Origin: Spirochaeta thermophila DSM 6192
GTDB lineage: Bacteria; Spirochaetota; Spirochaetia; Winmispirales; Winmispiraceae
DNA: 64,000 nt
Reading direction: 5' to 3'
NCBI RefSeq assembly: GCF_000147075.1
Contig: NC_014484.1
Coordinates: forward strand, 2,373,501-2,437,500
The position numbers and the translations under genes were made by a program. Shown one piece after another: positions 8,274 through 17,636 of the stretch. Every line of letters begins with the position of its first letter. Within the stretch, counting starts at the first letter, position 1. A model generated the notes under the pieces. The model was not told where the DNA came from and made no database searches. It was given only the letters and a program-made list of their open reading frames with translations.

Positions 8274-9199
8274 GACGACTCATACTCCTCACCACCGGCG
8301 TGCTCCTTCTTCTCGCTGCGTGCATGCCGACGACCCCCACCCCCCAGGCCGCATCCCAGGAACAGGAACCGGTCTTCGCCGTGGCCACCACCACCGCGGT
8401 CTCGGGTTCGCTCTACGACTATCTCGATCTTTCGGGCGACGTGGAACCGGCCTCCACTGTGGAGGCCTATGCCGACACCGCAGGCAAGCTCACCCGCCTC
8501 TACGTGGACGTCGGGGACCGGGTCCAGAAGGGCCAGGTCATCGCAGAGGTGGACCCATCCCGCCCCGGCGTGGAGTTCGTTCCCAGCCCGGTGCGGGCCC
8601 CCATCTCGGGGACGGTGGTCTCGCTCCCTCTCCACATAGGGAGTACCGTGGTGCAGAGCCTCGCCGTGGCGAGGATATCCGATCTCACGGACCTCGAGAT
8701 CGTGGCATCCGTACCCGAACGCTTCATCGGCAGGATGCAGCAGGGTGCGCGGGCCATCGTCACCTTCGCCGCCTATCCAGGCGAGACATTCGAGGCCGTG
8801 CTCACCGAGACGAGCCCGGTGGTGGACCGAAACACGCGCTCCCTCGAGATACGGCTCTCTTTCACCTCTCGAGACCCGAGGATAAAGCCCGGCATGTTCG
8901 CCCAGTTCAAGCTCATCACCGAGGAGCGGCGGAAGACCGTGAAGATACCTGAAGAGGCCCTCCTCTCCAGGGACGGGAGCACCTTCGTGTTCGTGGTGCA
9001 ACGCACCGGCGAGGAGGCGCGCGTCGAACGGAGGGAAGTGGTACCCGGTATCCGCATCTCGGGCAAGGCGGAGATCCTGGAGGGCCTTTCTGCCGGCGAG
9101 GAAGTCGTGGTGGAGGGCCAGTCCTTCCTCGACGACGGGGTGAAGGTACAGGTGGTGAAGCAGGTGCCACCCCTTCCGGTGGAAGATCGCGTGGAATAG
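8270..9199 (+). CDS. RND efflux periplasmic adaptor (membrane fusion protein), lipoprotein
   Basis: 309 residues. The N-terminus TTGVLLLLAACMPTT has a lipobox with Cys about residue 16, so it is probably anchored as a lipoprotein like AcrA. A lipoyl/biotinyl-like half-motif (KLTRLYVDVGDRVQKGQVIAEVD, residues about 75-97) and its return strand (VRAPISGTVVSLPLHIGSTV) flank a very short or absent hairpin. A beta-barrel domain follows (MQQGARAIVTFAAYPGETFE) and then a membrane-proximal domain. HlyD/RND adaptors link the inner-membrane pump to TolC. The gene is 10 bases upstream of the pump gene. The short helical hairpin is a noticeable departure from AcrA. Confidence 0.87.
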   Translation: MRRLILLTTGVLLLLAACMPTTPTPQAASQEQEPVFAVATTTAVSGSLYDYLDLSGDVEPASTVEAYADTAGKLTRLYVDVGDRVQKGQVIAEVDPSRPGVEFVPSPVRAPISGTVVSLPLHIGSTVVQSLAVARISDLTDLEIVASVPERFIGRMQQGARAIVTFAAYPGETFEAVLTETSPVVDRNTRSLEIRLSFTSRDPRIKPGMFAQFKLITEERRKTVKIPEEALLSRDGSTFVFVVQRTGEEARVERREVVPGIRISGKAEILEGLSAGEEVVVEGQSFLDDGVKVQVVKQVPPLPVEDRVE

Positions 9200-9209
9200 G
9201 GAGGTACAC

Positions 9210-12200
9210 ATGTCGCTCACACGAACGGTCGTGGGAAGGCCCACCACCATCGCCATCGTCTTCGCGCTCCTCGTGGGATTCGGCCTCTATACGATCACCA
9301 ACATCGCCATAGACCTGTATCCCGAAATCACCCCCCCGGTGCTCGTGGTCTCCACCTCGTACGCGGGAGCGGGACCCGAGGAGGTGGAGAAGGTGATCAC
9401 CCGTCCTCTCGAGAGCGTGCTCAGCAACGTGACGAACCTCAAACGCATCACCTCCACCTCGAGCGAGGGCTCGAGCATGCTCATCCTCGAGTTCACCTAC
9501 GGCACCGACATGGCCGAGGCTGCCAACTCGGTGAGGGACAACCTGGAGTTCGTGAAGGACGCCCTCCCCGAGGAGGCGGGCACGCCCATGATCTTCAAGT
9601 TCAATCCCTCCATCATCCCCATCCTCAGACTCACGGTGGAAGGGAACCGGAGCCAGGAGGAGCTCCGGAAACTCGCCGAGGATTACATCGCCCCACGGCT
9701 CGAACAGACCGAAGGGGTGGCCATGGCGAGCGTGAGCGGAGGGCGCATCCCCGTGGTGCGCGTGGACGTGCACCTCGACAGGCTCGAGGCCTATGGGATC
9801 ACCCTCACCCAGATCGCCACCATGCTCAGGACCCAGAACGTCCAGCTCGCCGGGGGAAGGATGACGGAGAATCGGATCAACTACCTCATCCGTACCGCGG
9901 GTGAGTTCCACACCATCGAGGAGATCTCCCGAGCCGTGGTGGGGTACAAGACCGGTCAACCCTCGGGAGGGATGCCCCGCGTGGTCCCGGTACTCCTCCG
10001 CGACGTGGCGGACGTGTCCATGGGCTACCGGACCACCGACACCATGGTCTTCGTGAACGGAAAGCCGAGCGTCTCTATCTCCGTGCTCAAGCAGAGCGGA
10101 ACCAACTCGGTACAGGTGGCCGACAGGGCGAAGGAGCGCATCGCGGAGATCCAGCGGGACCTCCCCCGTGACGTGAAGATCACGATCACCCGCGACACCA
10201 CCGAGAGCATCAGGGCGGCCCTGAGCCAGGTCTCCTCCTCGGCCGTCAACGGGGCCATCCTCGCCATGCTCGTACTCTTCCTCTTCCTTCGGAGTGTGAA
10301 ACCCACGCTCATCGTGGGGCTCGCCATTCCCATTTCCGTAGTAATCGCCCTCGCGGCCCTCTACTTCGCCGGGATCACCCTCAACCTCATGACCCTCACC
10401 GGCCTCGCCCTGGGGATAGGGATGCTCGTCGACAACTCGATCGTGATCCTGGAGAACATCTTCCGCTACCGTGAGAAGGGGGCCAAGCCCCACATCTCCG
10501 CGATCCTCGGCACCCAGGAGATGATCACCGCCATCACGGCCTCCACCCTCACCACGGTGGCGGTCTTCCTTCCCATTGCCATCTTCCAGAGCGAGCTCGA
10601 AACCATAGGGGAGCTCTTCGCGGATCTCGCCTTCACCGTGGTGATCTCGCTCCTCTCCTCGCTCGCCGTGGCCCTCCTTTTGGTGCCGGTACTCTCGAGC
10701 CACTACCTCCCGCTCACCACCAGGAAGGAGAAACCGCTCCGGGGCATCCTCAAAGGCCTGGACGGGATCCTCGCACGGTTCTTCTCCTGGCTCGAGGAGG
10801 TCTACGGCAGGGGACTCTCCTGGACCCTCCGCCACAGGAAGACGACGATCCTCGCCGTCCTCGCACTCTTCGTCCTCGCCGCAGTCCAGATCCCGAGGGT
10901 GGGCTTCGAATACCTCCCGGAACAGGAGGCGGACAGCGTGACCGTGCAGGTGGAACTTCCGCTCGGGACCTCGGTGGAGGTGACCCGCGAGGTGCTCGAA
11001 CAGCTCCAGGAAATAGTGAAATCCGAAGTGAAAGGCTACCAGGACATCATGCTCACGGCCGGCGAGGCTGCGTTCTTCGGACTGGGAGGCACGAGCACAC
11101 ACCGCGGGAGTCTCACCATCACGCTCCCCGAATACAGCAAGCGCATCGATTCGGCGGAGGTGATCGAACAGAAGCTGCGCGCCCACTTCAAGGACTTCCC
11201 GAACGTCTCGTTCAGCTTCTCCTCGGGAAATCAGGGAGGCATGGGTGGGTCCGCCTCTCCCATCGACATCCTGGTGAAGACAGACGACTATGCCTTGGGC
11301 AAGGAGATGGCCTACCGGATACGCGATCTCCTCGCAGAGGAGGTGCCCGAGGCCACCGAGCCACGGGTCGACCTCCAGGAAGGGCTCCCTCAGGTGGAGG
11401 TGATCATCGACCGCGAACGGGCCTACGCCATGGGACTCAACGTCTACCAGATAGGACAGGAGATAGAGGCGGCCATCGACGGGATCACGGCCTCCAGGTT
11501 CAGGGAAGGGGGATCCGAGTACGACATCCTCGTCTCCCTCAGGGAGGAGGACAAGGAGAAGATCAGGGACCTCGAGCGTATCTTCCTCACCGACAGCAGG
11601 GGCAACCGGATCCCGCTCTCCAGCGTGGCGAACTTCAGGACGTCCACGGGGCCCACGAGCATACAGCGTGAGGACCAGACACGCACCATCCACGTGCTCG
11701 CAGGGCTGGCTCCCGGGGCCACGATCGACAAGGTGGAACCGAAGATCCGCGCCCTCATCGCCGAGCGTATCCCCCAGGGCGAGGGGGTGGTGATCGAGTT
11801 CTCGGGAGACTACCAGGAGCTCATCGAGTACGGGACCAAGTTCGTCCTCATCCTCCTCGTGGCCGTCTTCCTCGTGTTCGGAATCATGGCGAGTCAGTTC
11901 GAGTCGTTCCTCGATCCGTTCATCATCCTCTTCACCATCCCGCTCTCCCTCATCGGGATCGTGGGGATCTACCTCCTCACCGGGGAGATCTTCAGCCTCT
12001 TCACCGCGGTGGGGCTCGTGATCCTCGCGGGGATCGTGGTGAACAACGGGATCGTCCTGGTGGACTACACGAACCTCCTGAGGAAGCGGAACCTGCCCCT
12101 CTTCGATGCGTGCGTGGAGGCGGGAAAGAACAGGCTCAGGCCGGTGCTCATGACCACCCTCACCACGGTCCTGGGCCTCACCCCCCTCGCCTTCACCCGG

Positions 12201-12401
12201 GGTGAGGGGATGAGTCTCATCCAGCCCATCGCCCAGACCGTGGTCGGCGGACTCTCGGTCTCCACCCTCTTCACGCTCTTCCTCATTCCGGTGATCTACT
12301 CGATCTTCAACCAATTCTCGGAAAGGCGCATGAAGCGGCGGCGTGAACGCGAGGCGTCACGACGGGCCGCGATCATCACAGGCGGGGAGGTACAGCAGTG
12401 A
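9210..12401 (+). CDS. RND-family efflux pump (AcrB/HAE1-like)
   Basis: 1063 residues, the normal length for hydrophobe/amphiphile RND transporters. It has N-terminal TM1 after VVGRPTTIAIVFALL and large periplasmic loops after TM1 and TM7. TM4 carries LGIGMLVDNSIVILENIFRY, with one Asp where AcrB has two, a common variant outside Proteobacteria. A C-terminal repeat contains GIVVNNGIVLVDYTN. The pump expels drugs, solvents or lipids using the proton gradient; the substrate cannot be read from sequence. GGGAGGTACAC precedes the ATG. Its stop overlaps a GTG start (GTGA) of the PII-like gene, implying coupled translation. Confidence 0.93.
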   Translation: MSLTRTVVGRPTTIAIVFALLVGFGLYTITNIAIDLYPEITPPVLVVSTSYAGAGPEEVEKVITRPLESVLSNVTNLKRITSTSSEGSSMLILEFTYGTDMAEAANSVRDNLEFVKDALPEEAGTPMIFKFNPSIIPILRLTVEGNRSQEELRKLAEDYIAPRLEQTEGVAMASVSGGRIPVVRVDVHLDRLEAYGITLTQIATMLRTQNVQLAGGRMTENRINYLIRTAGEFHTIEEISRAVVGYKTGQPSGGMPRVVPVLLRDVADVSMGYRTTDTMVFVNGKPSVSISVLKQSGTNSVQVADRAKERIAEIQRDLPRDVKITITRDTTESIRAALSQVSSSAVNGAILAMLVLFLFLRSVKPTLIVGLAIPISVVIALAALYFAGITLNLMTLTGLALGIGMLVDNSIVILENIFRYREKGAKPHISAILGTQEMITAITASTLTTVAVFLPIAIFQSELETIGELFADLAFTVVISLLSSLAVALLLVPVLSSHYLPLTTRKEKPLRGILKGLDGILARFFSWLEEVYGRGLSWTLRHRKTTILAVLALFVLAAVQIPRVGFEYLPEQEADSVTVQVELPLGTSVEVTREVLEQLQEIVKSEVKGYQDIMLTAGEAAFFGLGGTSTHRGSLTITLPEYSKRIDSAEVIEQKLRAHFKDFPNVSFSFSSGNQGGMGGSASPIDILVKTDDYALGKEMAYRIRDLLAEEVPEATEPRVDLQEGLPQVEVIIDRERAYAMGLNVYQIGQEIEAAIDGITASRFREGGSEYDILVSLREEDKEKIRDLERIFLTDSRGNRIPLSSVANFRTSTGPTSIQREDQTRTIHVLAGLAPGATIDKVEPKIRALIAERIPQGEGVVIEFSGDYQELIEYGTKFVLILLVAVFLVFGIMASQFESFLDPFIILFTIPLSLIGIVGIYLLTGEIFSLFTAVGLVILAGIVVNNGIVLVDYTNLLRKRNLPLFDACVEAGKNRLRPVLMTTLTTVLGLTPLAFTRGEGMSLIQPIAQTVVGGLSVSTLFTLFLIPVIYSIFNQFSERRMKRRREREASRRAAIITGGEVQQ

Positions 12402-12688
12402 GACGGATAGAGATCATCGCCAACCACTCGGTCGAGGAGGACCTCTTCGACCTGTTCGAGGAACGGGGCATAGGTCGGCACTACACCCTCATCCCCCAGG
12501 TCCAGGGTTCGGGGACCTCGGGTCCGAGGAAAGGCGATCACATCTGGCCTGAGACGAACTTCGTGCTCGTCGTCTACGCGGACGAGGAGGAGGCGGCGAA
12601 GATACGGCAGGCGGTGGCTGATCTGAAGAAGGTCTTTCCCGACGAGGGGATCAAACTGTTCGAGATGCCCTGTACGTTTCAGGAATGA
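12398..12688 (+). CDS. PII-like, transporter-associated protein (PG0541-like)
   Basis: 96 residues, GTG start overlapping the pump stop. The fold pattern (RRIEIIANHSVEEDLFDLFE, then a variable loop, then NFVLVVYADEEEAAKIRQAV) resembles the beta-alpha-beta ferredoxin-like trimeric PII superfamily. The canonical uridylylation T-loop and nucleotide-binding motif are missing. I recall a family of such small proteins encoded directly after RND pumps in Bacteroidetes and other phyla (PG0541). It is followed by the operon terminator. It may regulate or sense the state of the pump, but no function is demonstrated. I am confident of the family resemblance and not of the role. Confidence 0.68.
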   Translation: MRRIEIIANHSVEEDLFDLFEERGIGRHYTLIPQVQGSGTSGPRKGDHIWPETNFVLVVYADEEEAAKIRQAVADLKKVFPDEGIKLFEMPCTFQE

Positions 12689-12711
12689 TACCCCGTACGC
12701 TGCCATGCCAC

Positions 12712-12737
12712 GCCCCGGCGGTCCGCCGGGGCCTTTT
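12712..12737 (+). terminator. Intrinsic terminator of the efflux operon
   Basis: GCCCCGGCGG (12712-12721) pairs with CCGCCGGGGC (12723-12732) and is followed by CTTTT. It lies 24 bases past the PII-like stop. Confidence 0.8.
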
Positions 12738-12789
12738 CGTGCTGGAAAGGGGAGGAGGGGTTCTGGTATGGTAGAGAAAGGGGGCATGT

Positions 12790-14903
12790 ATGCATGGTCA
12801 CGAGAGGAGACCCGAGATACTCGCCCCCGCGGGGAGCTTCGCCGCGGGAATCCATGCGCTCGAGGCAGGGGTGGATGCCCTCTACGTGGGGCTGCCGCGT
12901 TTCTCGGCCCGGGCCTTCGCGAGGAACGTGGACATGGATGGGCTCTCGCGACTCCTCGGGGCTGCGAGGGTGCGGGGGGCACGGGTCTACGTGGCCCTCA
13001 ACACCCTGCTCATGGACGAGGAACTCCCCGAGGTGTGCCGCATCCTCGAGGTGCTCTCACTCATGGGGATAGACGGGCTCATCGTACAGGATCTCGGGCT
13101 CATCCGGATCGTGCGTGAGCGGTTCCCCCGGCTCGAGCTCCACGCATCCACCCAGATGGGGATCCACAACCCGGATGGGGCGCGGGTCCTGCGGGATCTG
13201 GGGGCGCGGCGGGTGATACTCGCACGGGAGCTGGAGCTTAGGGAGATCGCCCGGATCGTGGAGGAGGTGCCCGAGCTGGAGTACGAGGTGTTCGTGCACG
13301 GGGCGATGTGCTACAGCGTCTCGGGGATGTGCCTGGCCTCGGGGCTGCTCCTGGGACGGTCGGGGAACAGGGGGGTGTGCGCCCAGGTGTGCAGGACGTG
13401 GCAGGAGGGGCCGAGGGGCGAGGGGTACTACTTCTCCATGCGGGATCTCGCCCTGGGGGAGCGGGTGAGGGAGCTGGTAAGGGTGGGGGTGCGGGCGCTC
13501 AAGATAGAGGGGAGGATGAAGTCCCCTGCGTACGTCCGCGCGGTGGTCGGGTGGTATCGCGCCCTGCTCGAGGGGAGGGGGGCGGAGGGGATGGAGGAGG
13601 AGGTGCGGGCGGCGTTCGCACGGCCGTGGTGCGGGGGGCACCTGGAGGGGCACGAGGGGTTGGTGGAGGAGGGGTACGCGGGGCACGTGGGGGTGGAGGC
13701 GGGACGGGTGGTGGGGGCGGGTGAGGGGTGGGTGGAGGTGGCGCTGGAGCGGGAGGTGGGGGTGCGGGACGGGGTGGGGGTGCTGCTGGAGGGGAGAGGG
13801 GTGAGGAAGGAAGGGGTGTGGTGGGGGGTGGAGCGCCTGGAGGTGGGAGGGCGTGCCCGCACGACGGCCCGGGCAGGCGAGCGCGCCCGCATCCCGGCCC
13901 CCCGCCCCGTCCCGCCGGGCACCCCCCTTCTCCTCGCGAGCCGCCACGACGCCACCCTCCCCGAACCCTCCCCCGCCTCCTTCCCCCCTTCCCCCCTCCA
14001 CATCCCCCTCACCCTCCACCTCACCCCCACCACCCTCACCCTCACCGCCCGACTCCCCCTCCGCACCCTCACCCGCACCTACCCCATCACCCTCTCCCCC
14101 GCCCACACCCCCCACACCACCCTCACCCTCCTCCGCACCCTCCTCGCCTCCTACGCACCCCCCACCGCACCCCCTTCACCACCGACCTCACCCTCACCCC
14201 CGACCCCAACCTCACCCTCCCCCTCTCTCACATCTTCATCCCCGCCTCCGAGCTCAAAGCCATCCGCAGGGACTTCTTCTCCGCACTGGAAGACCTCCTC
14301 ACACAGCCCGTCTCCCTCCCCCTCGATCCACCCACCCTCCCCACCCCTCCCCTCCGTCACACCCTCTCCCCCCAAGGCCCCCTCCCCTTCCCCACACGCC
14401 TCACCACCCTCACCCCCTCCATGCTCCCCACCCTCACCCTCCCCTCCCTTCCCCATCCCCTCACCGTCCTCCCCCTCCCCCCCACCACCTTCTCCGACCA
14501 GGAAGGACTCCCCGAACTCCTCGACCTCATCGACCGGCACCCGGACACCAGATTTCTCATCGGCCTCAACAACCCCGCCCACATCCTCTGGGCCCGCACC
14601 CTCCACGAACACCACCCCGACCGCACCTTCTTCTTCGTCGACTACCTCCTCTACTGCGCGAACCGGGCCGCCCTCACCCTCCTCGCCGCCCACATCCCCT
14701 CCCTCCTCTTCGCCTACCCATGGATCGAAAACCCGCGCCACCGCTCCCTCTACCACGACTTCACCCCACCCATCTTCATCTCCCGGGTCCGCCACAGCCC
14801 CCCCTCCATGACCCTCACCCAGAACCACCGCACCCTCACCCTCCTCCACAAAGACGGCATCACCTACACCGTCGCACGCCCCCTCTGGGAGACCACCCCA
14901 TGA
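12790..14903 (+). CDS. U32 family peptidase, interrupted by an apparent -1 frameshift
   Basis: The first part (12790 to about 14157) begins RRPEILAPAGSFAAGIHALE and carries the U32 signature near residues 165-185 (EVFVHGAMCYSVSGMC, then GVCAQVCR). The family includes collagenase-like YegQ and the RNA-hydroxylating RlhA/TrhP proteins. The C-terminal part is in the frame one base earlier: HRTPFTTDL, IFIPASELKAIRRDFF, TRFLIGLNNPAHILWA and FFVDYLLYCANRA. It ends at 14903, overlapping the next ATG. The frames meet at a run of six C (14158-14163). This suggests a one-base loss in a homopolymer (mutation or sequencing error) or slippage; joined, the protein would be about 704 residues. The frame-1 continuation to 14811 is Ser/Pro nonsense. 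Strand composition also inverts near 13860. AGGGGG precedes ATG 12790. Confidence 0.8.
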
Positions 14904-15892
14904 GGCCAGCCATCCCCCTCCTCCTCACCATCCTCCTCACCTCCTGCGCCACCATCAACCCCACCCACGACGAGACCCTCCCTCTCAGGACCACCCTCTC
15001 CCGCCTCCTCCCACCCCTGAGTCCCCTCTCCACCCCCCCAGGAGAAGGCCCCCTCGGGGACTATGCCCGTACCACCCTCATCCCCGAAGACTATCCCGAC
15101 ACTACCTACCTCCTCGGCACCATCCCCGCCGGCCACCACACCCTCTGCGTCCACCTCTTCCGCCACCACACCCACAGTCGCGGCACCGTGCTCGTACTCC
15201 ACGGCTACGCCACCGACTCCTCGCTCTACGGAGCCCTCGCCCGCACGCTCATCGAAGAGGAATGGGACGTGGTCCTCATCGATCTCCCAGGTCACGGCCT
15301 CTCCACGGGCGAACGAGGTGGGGCGTGGCCCGACTTCTCGATCTACGGAGACACCGTCCAGCATACCCTCAACGCCCTTTCACCCCACCTCCGCCGCCCC
15401 CTCACCGCCATAGGCCACAGCACCGGCGCCCTCGCCCTCATCGACCACACCACACACTACCCCTCCCCCTTCATCCGCCTCGTCCTCTTCGCCCCACTCA
15501 TCCATACCAGGGCCTACTCCCTCCTCGCCACCGCCCACACCCTCACGAGCCCCTTCGTCCGACACGTGAGAGCCCTCTCCCGCACCCCGCTCGGCCTCCG
15601 CATCTTCCCCCTCTCCTGGTTCGAAGGGCTCAAGACATGGGAAGCGAGCACCCGTCTCATCCCCCGCATCCCCGCCCCTCCCACCCTCCTCATCCTCGCA
15701 GGAGAGGACACCGTGGTGGACAACACGTACAACCGCACCTTCCTTCAGGAACGACTCCCCGTCCTCTACACCGCCCTGGTACCCACCGCCGACCACTTCG
15801 AACTCGACTCAGGCGCCCCCCACCCCGCAGTCCTCTCCCTCATCACCCGATTTCTCCGGAACACGACCCTTCACCCCCCGTCCGGTTTATGA
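14900..15892 (+). CDS. Alpha/beta-hydrolase lipoprotein (monoacylglycerol lipase/lysophospholipase-like)
   Basis: 330 residues. The signal peptide ends in a lipobox, LLTSCA (Cys about residue 15), predicting a lipid-anchored periplasmic or surface protein. The hydrolase core has the oxyanion HGYATDSS region, DLPGHGLSTGERG and the nucleophile elbow IGHSTGAL. The likely acid is Asp in AGEDTVVDN and the likely base His in TADHFELD. These match the serine-hydrolase 4 (lysophospholipase) family acting on lipid esters. The ATG overlaps the stop of the U32 gene's downstream frame, supporting that frame as genuinely translated. The coding strand is very C-rich. The open frame extends upstream but is a shadow there. 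Confidence 0.85.
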   Translation: MRPAIPLLLTILLTSCATINPTHDETLPLRTTLSRLLPPLSPLSTPPGEGPLGDYARTTLIPEDYPDTTYLLGTIPAGHHTLCVHLFRHHTHSRGTVLVLHGYATDSSLYGALARTLIEEEWDVVLIDLPGHGLSTGERGGAWPDFSIYGDTVQHTLNALSPHLRRPLTAIGHSTGALALIDHTTHYPSPFIRLVLFAPLIHTRAYSLLATAHTLTSPFVRHVRALSRTPLGLRIFPLSWFEGLKTWEASTRLIPRIPAPPTLLILAGEDTVVDNTYNRTFLQERLPVLYTALVPTADHFELDSGAPHPAVLSLITRFLRNTTLHPPSGL

Positions 15893-15907
15893 TATCCTCC
15901 CTCCTAC

Positions 15908-16969
15908 GTGTTCATCCTCACCACACACCCCGGCCTCGAAGACATAGTGGAAGCCGAGCTTACCCGCACACTCACGGCCCGCGGACTCCCCGCGGGAAAA
16001 CGCATCAGAAAACCCTTTGGCCTCAAAGGCAACGTCCTGTACCACCACCCCGACCCCGAAGACCACGCCATCCCCGTCCTCTCCTCCCTCCACTCCATCT
16101 ACCACATCAAACGCTACCACACCCACCTCGAAGTACCGGAAGGACGCGACATCCTCGGGTTCATCCAGGAGGCCCTCACCACCCTCTCCTTCCCCCACCT
16201 CGAGGAGGCCTCCTCGTTCCGCATCCTCTCGGAACGGGTGGGAGACCACCCCTTCACCCACATGGACATCGAACGCGCCGCGGGGGAAATCCTCCACACC
16301 ACCTATCGCTGCCCGGTGAACCTCACCTCCCCGGAGGTCACCATCTGCGTCGACCTCTACGATCGCCACGTACTCGTAGGAGAACTCCTCAGCAGACCCC
16401 GCTTCTACACGAGGTATGAGAAACCCTACCACCCCAGAGTGAGCCTCAAACCGCCTCTCGCCTATGGACTCCTCCACCTCTCGGGGATCTTCAACGACCC
16501 CGGCCCGCTCCTCGACCCCTTCTGTGGAGCCGGCACCATCCTCCTCGAGGCCGCCGATCTGCTTCCCGAGGGACTCCCCATCTGCGGCCTCGACATCTCC
16601 TGGCGCGCCTTCTCAGGGACCGCCCGAAACCTCGAGGCGGAAGGCTTCGAGCGGAAGGTCCGCCTCGTCCTGGGAGACGCGAGACGACTCTCCTCCTACT
16701 TTCCGCCTGAATCCTTCCAGTACATCGTCACCGATCCACCCTTCGGCGTAAAGCTCGGCCGGCGGCTCGACTTCGAGGATCTCTTCAGTGCCTTCCTTGA
16801 AGAAGCCTCCCTCGTCCTCAAGCCCGGAGGCACCATGGTCTTCCTCACCATGCACTGGCGCATCATCTCCCGCCTTCTCGGAGACCGCGAGGATCTCGTG
16901 GTGATCCACAGACGCCGCGTCGAGGAGTCCACCCTGCGGCCGCACATGGTCGTCCTGAGGAAAACGTAG
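15908..16969 (+). CDS. THUMP-domain class I RNA methyltransferase (RlmL/TrmN-like)
   Basis: 353 residues with a GTG start. The N-terminal ~160 residues form a ferredoxin-like/THUMP RNA-binding module (FILTTHPGLEDIVEAEL, as in RlmL and Trm14). The C-terminal Rossmann methyltransferase has LLDPFCGAGTILLEAA (SAM-binding motif I), CGLDISWRAFSG (motif II) and YIVTDPPFGVKLG (the N6/N2-amino DPPF motif IV). The product probably methylates guanine N2 in rRNA or tRNA; which site is not readable here. It starts 15 bases after the hydrolase stop without a clear Shine-Dalgarno. Two bases separate its end from convergent rlmE. Confidence 0.86.
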   Translation: MFILTTHPGLEDIVEAELTRTLTARGLPAGKRIRKPFGLKGNVLYHHPDPEDHAIPVLSSLHSIYHIKRYHTHLEVPEGRDILGFIQEALTTLSFPHLEEASSFRILSERVGDHPFTHMDIERAAGEILHTTYRCPVNLTSPEVTICVDLYDRHVLVGELLSRPRFYTRYEKPYHPRVSLKPPLAYGLLHLSGIFNDPGPLLDPFCGAGTILLEAADLLPEGLPICGLDISWRAFSGTARNLEAEGFERKVRLVLGDARRLSSYFPPESFQYIVTDPPFGVKLGRRLDFEDLFSAFLEEASLVLKPGGTMVFLTMHWRIISRLLGDREDLVVIHRRRVEESTLRPHMVVLRKT

Positions 16970-16971
16970 AC

Positions 16972-17556
16972 TCATGAACGCCTCCCCACCCCCACCACGA
17001 ACACCTCGAAGGACTGCCTCCTCGTCGCCCGAGGCCTGACGAAATAGGCCCTCTCCCACCCCTCACGTACGGCCCTGAAGATCTCCTGGGCGCCACTCCC
17101 CTGGAAGAGCTTCGCCACCAGATTGCCTCCCGGGACAAGCCAGCGTCCGGCCAGGGAGAGTATCCCCTCCACCAGGGCCTCGGACCGGGCCGTATCGAGC
17201 CCCCTGTTACCGCTCGTCGAGGGCGCGGCATCGCTCACGATCACCTGGAACGGAGCGTGGACATCGACCCTCTCCTGCACCTCGTCGGACGTGAAATCGC
17301 CCTGATAGAAGACGAGCCTCTCGTGGGAGCCGATCACGAGGGGAAGGAGGTCCACCGCCACCACGAGCCCCTTCTCCCCCACACACGAGAGGAGATACTT
17401 GCTCCAGCTCCCCGGCGCGGCTCCCAGATCCAGGACCCTGTCCCCCGGGCTCACGATCCGGTACTTCTGTTGAATCTCCATCAGCTTGTAGACCGAACGG
17501 GCCGGATACCCCTCCCGTTTCGCCTTCCTGGTATAGTAGTCGTCGTCCCACTTCAT
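16972..17556 (-). CDS. rlmE: 23S rRNA (uridine-2552-2'-O)-methyltransferase RlmE/FtsJ
   Basis: 194 residues, standard length. DDYYTRKAKREGYPARSVYKL carries the first catalytic Lys of the K-D-K-E tetrad. VLDLGAAPGSWSKYLL is the SAM motif I. VIVSDAAPSTSGNRGLD holds the catalytic Asp region, and GGNLVAKLFQGSG the third catalytic residue. The enzyme modifies the A-loop of the large ribosomal subunit late in assembly. The gene is divergent from the rhomboid gene and convergent, two bases apart, with another RNA methyltransferase gene. Confidence 0.94.
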   Translation of the reverse strand: MKWDDDYYTRKAKREGYPARSVYKLMEIQQKYRIVSPGDRVLDLGAAPGSWSKYLLSCVGEKGLVVAVDLLPLVIGSHERLVFYQGDFTSDEVQERVDVHAPFQVIVSDAAPSTSGNRGLDTARSEALVEGILSLAGRWLVPGGNLVAKLFQGSGAQEIFRAVREGWERAYFVRPRATRRQSFEVFVVGVGRRS

Positions 17557-17601
17557 GTACCTATTCTCTCAAGGAGGGGACCGTCTGCCAACAGGGGATC
17601 A

Positions 17602-17630
17602 TTGACCAAGCGGAACTCTCTCCGTACATT
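17602..17630 (+). promoter_or_regulatory. Putative promoter of the rhomboid gene, possibly leaderless
   Basis: TTGACC (17602-17607), 17-nt spacer, TACATT (17625-17630), then 6 nt (TGAGGC) to ATG 17637. Confidence 0.45.
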
Positions 17631-17636
17631 TGAGGC

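Noticed and set aside
8916-12314. 1132-residue open frame on the minus strand opposite the RND pump
   Set aside because: It is a shadow of a high-GC gene. It is rich in His, Glu and Gly with no domain, signal peptide or ribosome-binding site, and the plus strand encodes a clear RND transporter.
14158-14175. Programmed -1 frameshift in the U32 gene as the leading explanation
   Set aside because: The zero-frame codons around ACCCCCC do not form a canonical X-XXY-YYZ slippery heptamer and I see no clear downstream pseudoknot. A homopolymer error or mutation is simpler.
13853-14811. Ser/Pro-rich continuation of the U32 frame and the alternative His/Pro-rich frame before the hydrolase
   Set aside because: Both are out-of-frame readings of C-rich DNA. 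Family blocks lie in the frame ending at 14903.
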